This document shows, in pieces, positions 59,148 through 64,000 of a stretch of DNA of 64,000 bases; within the stretch, counting starts at the first letter, position 1; each line of letters begins with the position of its first letter. The translations under genes were made by a program, and so were the position numbers. The notes under the pieces were generated by a model. The model did not search any database, had not been told where the DNA came from, and worked only from the letters and a program-made list of their open reading frames with translations. Source of the stretch: Breznakiella homolactica (lineage in GTDB: Bacteria; Spirochaetota; Spirochaetia; Treponematales; Breznakiellaceae); the NCBI RefSeq assembly GCF_016616095.2, contig NZ_CP067089.2, positions 3,286,001-3,350,000 on the forward strand. Direction: 5' to 3'.

Positions 59148-60341
59148 GTGAAAAAAATACTGACAGTATTGGTATTTGCCGCCGTTTTGTTTAATTCTTA
59201 TGCCCAGGATACAAACGGTCCTTTTGAGGAAATTGACCGCCTTATCGGGGAGAAGCGGTACCTCTCCGCCATTGAAAAAGTGAACAGCCTCGATACGGCT
59301 TTATACGGACCGGAGATCCTGTATTACCGGGTTTCCATTTCTACCGGGTATTTTATTTTCAGCCTGAATCACCGGATGTTCGGTTTCCGGGATCTCGAAC
59401 CCCATGAAGATATTGAGGCCGTCCGGGGCAGTGAAGGGCAATACTCTATGGTTTTCGGGGATCTGGCGGAGGATGTGGAAAAAGCCCTGGAGGAATACCC
59501 GGACAATGCCCTGGTTGCGGAGGCTGCCGGGGATTATTACGCCGATGTGATCCGGCGCTACGGTGACCGGATCGGGTATACCATCGAGGAACTGCTGGAA
59601 CTTATTTTCACCAATTACGAGAAAGCCATATCCCGGGGCCGGACCAATGAGCACATTGTTTCCGAACTGGGTATGTTTTACCTGAGCAGCGGTGACGCGG
59701 AAAATGGTATCCGCTGTTACTGGGAAGCCCTGAAGTTCAATCCCGGGGACGCTTCCTACAACTACAACCTGGCCTACGCCCTGGAAATAACCGGCCGGAT
59801 TGAGGAAGCCCTGGAGTATTCCCGGCGGGCGGCGGACAATTACCCGCCGGGACAGTACCGGGCGGACGCGTACATGATGAACGGTCACCTCAACCAGCAG
59901 CTCGGCAATTTTACCGCGGCCCTGGAATCCTACCAAAATGCCCTGGCCCTGGATCCCGGGTCGGACTACACCGTCCAGGGCGTCATCGAGGTGCTGCTGG
60001 AGCTGGGCCGCACCAACGAAGCCGCCGACAGGGCGGCGGATTTTCTGGGCAGGAAAGCGCCGGACTTCGGCGCCGCGGTTAAGGTCCTCTCTTTATTCCA
60101 GAGCAGGAACCTTGACAGCACCGCTCTGGAAATTCTCGGCACCGCTATTACCGGTACCGATCCGGACGATGCCGTCATTCTCGGTTCGCTTTACTACCAC
60201 CGGGGTACTTTGGAGTGGGGTATCGACAACGCCGCCGCCCGAGAGGATTTTACCGCCGCCCGGGAGCTTTTCGGCACAGTGCTCCCGCCGGACCACCGGA
60301 TCTTTTCCATGATCGATGAAGCCCTGGCGAATATCCAGTAG
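59148..60341 (+). CDS. Periplasmic TPR-repeat protein
   Basis: This 397-residue protein has a signal peptide (about residues 1-19, MKKILTVLVFAAVLFNSYA) ending in a non-lipid AQ cleavage site. Tetratricopeptide repeats follow, clearest at about residues 165-290: IVSELGMFYLSSGDAENGIRCYWEALKFNP, SYNYNLAYALEITGRIEEALEYSRRA and YMMNGHLNQQLGNFTAALESYQNALALDP. Such proteins act as periplasmic scaffolds in the envelope or motility of spirochaetes. The start is GTG 59148 with AAGGAG. It follows the HEAT gene after 86 bases. Partner proteins are unknown. Confidence 0.85.
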   Translation: MKKILTVLVFAAVLFNSYAQDTNGPFEEIDRLIGEKRYLSAIEKVNSLDTALYGPEILYYRVSISTGYFIFSLNHRMFGFRDLEPHEDIEAVRGSEGQYSMVFGDLAEDVEKALEEYPDNALVAEAAGDYYADVIRRYGDRIGYTIEELLELIFTNYEKAISRGRTNEHIVSELGMFYLSSGDAENGIRCYWEALKFNPGDASYNYNLAYALEITGRIEEALEYSRRAADNYPPGQYRADAYMMNGHLNQQLGNFTAALESYQNALALDPGSDYTVQGVIEVLLELGRTNEAADRAADFLGRKAPDFGAAVKVLSLFQSRNLDSTALEILGTAITGTDPDDAVILGSLYYHRGTLEWGIDNAAAREDFTAARELFGTVLPPDHRIFSMIDEALANIQ

Positions 60342-60412
60342 TTTATATTGATTATTCCTCAGGGTTGAGAATTATCGTTCCTTAAATACACGGTCCGCAG
60401 TAGCTGACAGAC

Positions 60413-60961
60413 TCATCTCCTTTTGTGTAGCAATAATTTGCCAAATGATAAAAACCGGCGGTCATTTTTTGGGTAAAACCGTTCTGTGACACCATCAATA
60501 TTGTTTTCAGGTTTAAATGTTGAATCTATAAAATAAATATTTCCATTATCTTCCTTAACAAATAATCCCATGTGTGACGGCTGAGAATAGTCGTCCCCCA
60601 TGAAAAGTATATCACCGGGTCTGGGATCAGCAGTCGACACAGTCCAGTTAGTATAAAAATGTGTTACCGCCGCGTCCGAGAAGGGTACTATAAATTCTGT
60701 GCCCTCCACCGCGTAAACATAGCAATTAACCACAAGCCCGGAACAATCGATCTTTATAGCTCGGAGAAAATCCTGACCACCATATTCGTATTCAGTATCG
60801 GAATTTACATACATATAAGCGTATGATAAGGCATCTTCCGCAATAAAATCGGGGACTTCATACAATTCGTTTTCATCCATTTTTATCTGCATTGAGCATG
60901 ATGTAAGTAACAAAATAGCTAGCAACTTACCAGCCAATATAATGCCTGAACGATACAACAT
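60413..60961 (-). CDS. NlpC/P60-type lipoprotein at the edge of a prophage
   Basis: This 182-residue protein has a lipobox ending LTSC near residue 22 and an NlpC/P60-type hydrolase domain: IKIDCSGLVVNCYVYAVEG near residue 70 (catalytic Cys), DPRPGDILFMGDDYSQPSHMGLFV near residue 113 (His) and IYFIDSTFKP near residue 145. It would cut peptidoglycan stem peptides. The gene begins inside the end of the phage tail gene (35-base overlap) and has an AGAGGG site, so it is probably a phage-borne lysis or tail-associated cell-wall hydrolase, unusually with a lipid anchor. It is the last gene on the minus strand before the TPR gene. Confidence 0.8.
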   Translation of the reverse strand: MLYRSGIILAGKLLAILLLTSCSMQIKMDENELYEVPDFIAEDALSYAYMYVNSDTEYEYGGQDFLRAIKIDCSGLVVNCYVYAVEGTEFIVPFSDAAVTHFYTNWTVSTADPRPGDILFMGDDYSQPSHMGLFVKEDNGNIYFIDSTFKPENNIDGVTERFYPKNDRRFLSFGKLLLHKRR

Positions 60962-63900
60962 TCGTATTCCCTCTTGTACATTGTACTATCGTAAGATAGT
61001 CCGCTGTCATTGTTATGATTGGAAACATATTTAATTCAATTCTATCATTATCCAGTCTTTCAATAAAGCAGAAAATACCCATTTCCCCCTTACCGGTTGT
61101 ACTGTTATGTACGTTTGCTCCGCCAAAAACATTTAATCGTTTACCAATGGGGATTATGTCTGAAAATACATTAAACCATTGTGCTTGTGTTCTGTTAGTT
61201 GTGGCACCCCAATACCAAGAATTGCATATTCCTTTTGTTGTATATATGTTGCCGCTAAATTCTGCTGTTCCTCCGCTAAAGAACTGTGCAATAGGTTTCT
61301 TCCTTAATTCGTAGGAAACACTGGAAGATTTTACGGCGGTAAACTGCATGGAATCCGGCATGTTGCTTACCCCAAGAAATTTTACCGCATTGTGGTGAAA
61401 TACTGTTCCAACTCCAAATATTAAGCAAAAATACCGTTTTGAGTTATACGTTGCGATACCGATTTCTACTTTTTGACTACGAGAAAACGCATGCAGGTTC
61501 GTTATTTCATAGGTCGGATTGTACACAGTTGATGAATCTATAAGAATTTCAATATAACAACCCCGTGGAGAAGCTGAAGCATTTCCTCTGTAAAAGCTAT
61601 AGCGGCCCGAAATTTTAATATCACTTATTTCAGCAAGGAGTACACAGGTTTCATCTGTATTATACCAATCCCAGCCGGTCCATGGAAAAGCTTTATTGAT
61701 AAACTGGCCATTAACGTTTTTTATTTCATTCCCGGCAATTATATTCCCTTCCACCTCAAAATACGCCCCGCCGTTTACTGCAGATTGTCCGTTTCCCTTC
61801 AAGGTTAACCCGTAGGGAGCCCGCTGGGTGTCGTGGTCATTCCAAATCAACTGGCCGCTCTGGGAACCGTCGTCGTTTTTAAATTCAATCTTTGGATTCT
61901 GTGAATTATATGCTTTGTTATTTGCAGTGATTCCCTGGATGGTAAGCGGAACGGGATTTTGGTTCATGCCGCCTATGAGTACCCCGGTGTCCCCGGCGGA
62001 AAATTTTCCCGCTGCCAGTTTTGAAATCCGTGTTTCTCCGTTGCTTACCTGGAATACGGTGGTTTCACCGTCGGCTGTACCGGAGGAGTTTTTCCTGACC
62101 CGGAAAGTTCCCCGTATATCGGTCGCTTCATTGCCCGGAGAGCTTCCGGGATCAATATTAAAGACCGGTGTGGCTGATTCAATTTTATCGCCGTTTTTGA
62201 ATATCCGGAACCGACCGAAGATGTTTGAAGCGAAGGCGTCCACGAAAAAATGTTTCAGCTTAATCGCCATCTGCCAGACCGAGCCTTCTTTCCAGCGGCG
62301 CAGGTACGCGTCATCGGTTACAGATCCAAGCAGGAATGTGCCCCGCGGGTTTTTCATGCCCTCGGAAAATGTGAGGTTGTAATCGGGGCCGTCGCCGACT
62401 TCCCCCAGCTGTGCGGTAATCGCGGACAGGGTCGGGGTCTGAATATTCTGGGCAATGATTTTGCCGTCACCGATCCTGTATACCTGGGGATGTATTAGCC
62501 GCCACTTGGTTCCTGGGGTTGTGGCATTAAAACCTTGCCTGATCTGGCAGGTCGTATAGGGTGCCGTAAGCTGGAGGCATTTTATTCTATATATTTTATC
62601 CGTATAGGTGGGTGCGGGAACCTGGGAGATATTAACATTGTGTCCAAGTATATATGTTTTAAAATATTTTTTTGCTGGTGATTTATAATCTTCAAGAAAA
62701 TATGAATTAGTGTTTATGGTTCCTCCAGTCCATTCGTTCTTGCCGAAATCATATATCCAGTTTTTGAATTTTTGATTGTATGTTAAACCAATAAATAATC
62801 CGCTGGCGGATGTATAATTGGGACACTGCAGACCAAGTTTAAATTCATATATATCATCCGGCAGAACCTCAAAGACATTTGACAAAAAACTTTGTCCCAG
62901 TGTTCCGCCCGTTAATTCGAGTACCCTGAGATTAAGTTCCGTATCCAATACCACGACGCCGTCTGTAGTCCACCCTTCTTTCGTACCGTCGATAAATGGA
63001 TTAACTATATTTTTGGCTAAAACATTGAGATTGGCGGTACTTATGGTGTTCGCTTTTATTTTGTCCGCCGCAACTATGGAACCGTTTTCTATCTTTGCGT
63101 TGCTTACCGCGGCATCTTGAATTTGCACGTTGCTGATGGAATTAGCCATTATATCGGTGATCCCAGTCGCCTGGGCCATGGCCGGGCGTGAGCCGGTATA
63201 GTTGCTGCGGTACAGAACCGCGCCGCCTTCACCTTTTGTGACAGTCCGGGCGCGGTAGTAGTAGGTCGTATTTTTCGGCAGGCCCCGGCTCTGTCCTTCT
63301 AAAGGCAGGGATTGTGTCAGCTGTCCTGACGCGCTGTAAAATACGGAATCTTTAGTACCCCTCCATGCGTCCTCATTTTGATGTACGTCATTTGCTTCAA
63401 GTCTTGGCGCGTACCAGGTCGTGCCGTTGTCCCGGTTAATCTGGAACTCCGCGCCGGCAGCGCCGTACCAATCCTGCTGGTCAATGGAAATGGAGACCGT
63501 CCGTCCGGCGGACGCCATAACCATCACCGGCACACCGGGAATCCAGGTTTTGTACTCCGAAGTATCAACCGTACCGCAGTAGGTCCAGTTTTCCGAAAGG
63601 GTATTGGAAACATTGACCGCCTTTACCCGGTAACGGTAGTTGTCCAGGCTTGTCCATGTTCCGGCTCCGGTTTTTTCCGGGTATCCGTCGACATTCCGGT
63701 CGAATTTCCATAGATACTCCTTAGCCGCCGCCGGAGCAAAGCCGTCCTTTTCACCCTGGGAATCAACCCAGGTTTTTCCCTGGTCGGTTGAACGCTGGAT
63801 AATGTAGGCTTTGATATTGTTCCGTTGTTCCTCCATGTAGGGAAACCGGATTGTTATCCGGATATGGCCCCTTTGCGCGTAGGCTTCAACAGTCTGGACA

Positions 63901-64000
63901 TCATCGGGGGATAGAATGCCTTCTTCGATACATACCCATTGATTGGATCCCGAATTCCACACGTACAGCCGGGATTGGTATACACCGAGCTGTCCGTCTT
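60927..64000 (-). CDS. Prophage tail-tip / fibre protein (partial)
   Basis: The frame stays open to the window edge, so the N-terminus lies outside; about 1024 residues are visible. Two fibronectin-type-like segments come first: RSTDQGKTWVDSQGEKDG with YRYRVKAVNVSNTLSENW, then a second with TTYYYRARTVTKGEGGAVLY. Next is the tail-protein linker ISNVQIQDAAVSNAKIENGS, typical of phage J-like and tail-fibre proteins, and a C-terminal region rich in beta strands with repeated SATPVFNID, GNEIKNVNGQF and GEMGIFCFIERL, probably receptor binding. It ends with a 35-base overlap into the NlpC/P60 gene. It is the end of a prophage tail module reaching beyond 64 kb. Confidence 0.8.
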   Translation of the reverse strand, partial: DGQLGVYQSRLYVWNSGSNQWVCIEEGILSPDDVQTVEAYAQRGHIRITIRFPYMEEQRNNIKAYIIQRSTDQGKTWVDSQGEKDGFAPAAAKEYLWKFDRNVDGYPEKTGAGTWTSLDNYRYRVKAVNVSNTLSENWTYCGTVDTSEYKTWIPGVPVMVMASAGRTVSISIDQQDWYGAAGAEFQINRDNGTTWYAPRLEANDVHQNEDAWRGTKDSVFYSASGQLTQSLPLEGQSRGLPKNTTYYYRARTVTKGEGGAVLYRSNYTGSRPAMAQATGITDIMANSISNVQIQDAAVSNAKIENGSIVAADKIKANTISTANLNVLAKNIVNPFIDGTKEGWTTDGVVVLDTELNLRVLELTGGTLGQSFLSNVFEVLPDDIYEFKLGLQCPNYTSASGLFIGLTYNQKFKNWIYDFGKNEWTGGTINTNSYFLEDYKSPAKKYFKTYILGHNVNISQVPAPTYTDKIYRIKCLQLTAPYTTCQIRQGFNATTPGTKWRLIHPQVYRIGDGKIIAQNIQTPTLSAITAQLGEVGDGPDYNLTFSEGMKNPRGTFLLGSVTDDAYLRRWKEGSVWQMAIKLKHFFVDAFASNIFGRFRIFKNGDKIESATPVFNIDPGSSPGNEATDIRGTFRVRKNSSGTADGETTVFQVSNGETRISKLAAGKFSAGDTGVLIGGMNQNPVPLTIQGITANNKAYNSQNPKIEFKNDDGSQSGQLIWNDHDTQRAPYGLTLKGNGQSAVNGGAYFEVEGNIIAGNEIKNVNGQFINKAFPWTGWDWYNTDETCVLLAEISDIKISGRYSFYRGNASASPRGCYIEILIDSSTVYNPTYEITNLHAFSRSQKVEIGIATYNSKRYFCLIFGVGTVFHHNAVKFLGVSNMPDSMQFTAVKSSSVSYELRKKPIAQFFSGGTAEFSGNIYTTKGICNSWYWGATTNRTQAQWFNVFSDIIPIGKRLNVFGGANVHNSTTGKGEMGIFCFIERLDNDRIELNMFPIITMTADYLTIVQCTRGNTNVVSFRHYIGW

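Noticed and set aside
1..64000. tRNA, rRNA or known riboswitches
   Set aside because: I looked for cloverleaf-like GC-rich stems with GTTCGA-type loops and for rRNA motifs but saw none I could support.

Overview
The window looks like a chromosomal segment of a host-associated, fermentative spirochaete (Treponema / termite-gut treponeme lineage). This is an inference, not a database match. It rests on the moderately high G+C, the many lipoproteins with loose lipoboxes, a bacterial XPB helicase with its helicase-associated partner, RNase Y, sugar ABC operons without their own ATPase, and a 2-oxoacid:ferredoxin oxidoreductase near phosphate butyryltransferase and butyrate kinase genes. No rRNA, tRNA or CRISPR array was recognised.

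Layout. 1-2.3 kb: end of an AtuA-family gene, a DUF4387 gene and a CitMHS carboxylate transporter. 2.35-8.8 kb: a hexuronate-type locus (binding protein, two permeases, mannonate dehydratase-like enzyme) with a divergent GntR regulator and 6-phosphogluconolactonase. 8.8-16.1 kb: a YdcF-like gene, a ROK regulator and a second sugar ABC operon with a sugar isomerase and a Gfo/Idh/MocA dehydrogenase. 16.4-24.0 kb: an SH3-like protein, two tandem esterase paralogues, and a tightly overlapped run GNAT / NYN-LOTUS nuclease / helicase-associated WYL-like protein / XPB helicase. 24.06-24.70 kb: a palindromic non-coding element with 39-bp terminal inverted repeats. 24.7-33.5 kb: GerMN protein, MutT, YmdB, RNase Y, amidohydrolase, GH57-like protein, a 43-residue membrane protein, HAD phosphatase, Tag glycosylase and DinB-like protein. 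33.6-39.3 kb: a lipoprotein, an NlpC/P60 hydrolase, a PHP phosphoesterase and a hybrid histidine kinase.

39.3-42.7 kb is an AT-rich island with an MBOAT O-acyltransferase and an SGNH-like partner that appears to carry an ILEI/FAM3-like domain. 42.8-47.5 kb is accessory: a CD3324-type regulator, a GLUG-repeat lipoprotein, a ribokinase fragment, an AT-rich orphan, GNAT and Nudix genes. 47.7-57.7 kb holds an oxidoreductase operon (ferredoxin, alpha, beta, gamma) plus ptb and buk. Together these would turn branched-chain 2-oxoacids, via acyl-CoA and acyl phosphate, into fatty acids with ATP gain. Two large beta-helix lipoproteins on the opposite strand separate ptb from buk. 57.8-60.3 kb has GNAT, HEAT and TPR genes. 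60.4-64 kb is the edge of a prophage (tail-tip/fibre protein and an NlpC/P60 lipoprotein).

Across the window, intergenic spaces carry a family of GC-rich inverted repeats (24.06-24.70, 27.1-27.2, 32.9, 50.34-50.52 and 50.88-51.06 kb) that the genes do not explain.
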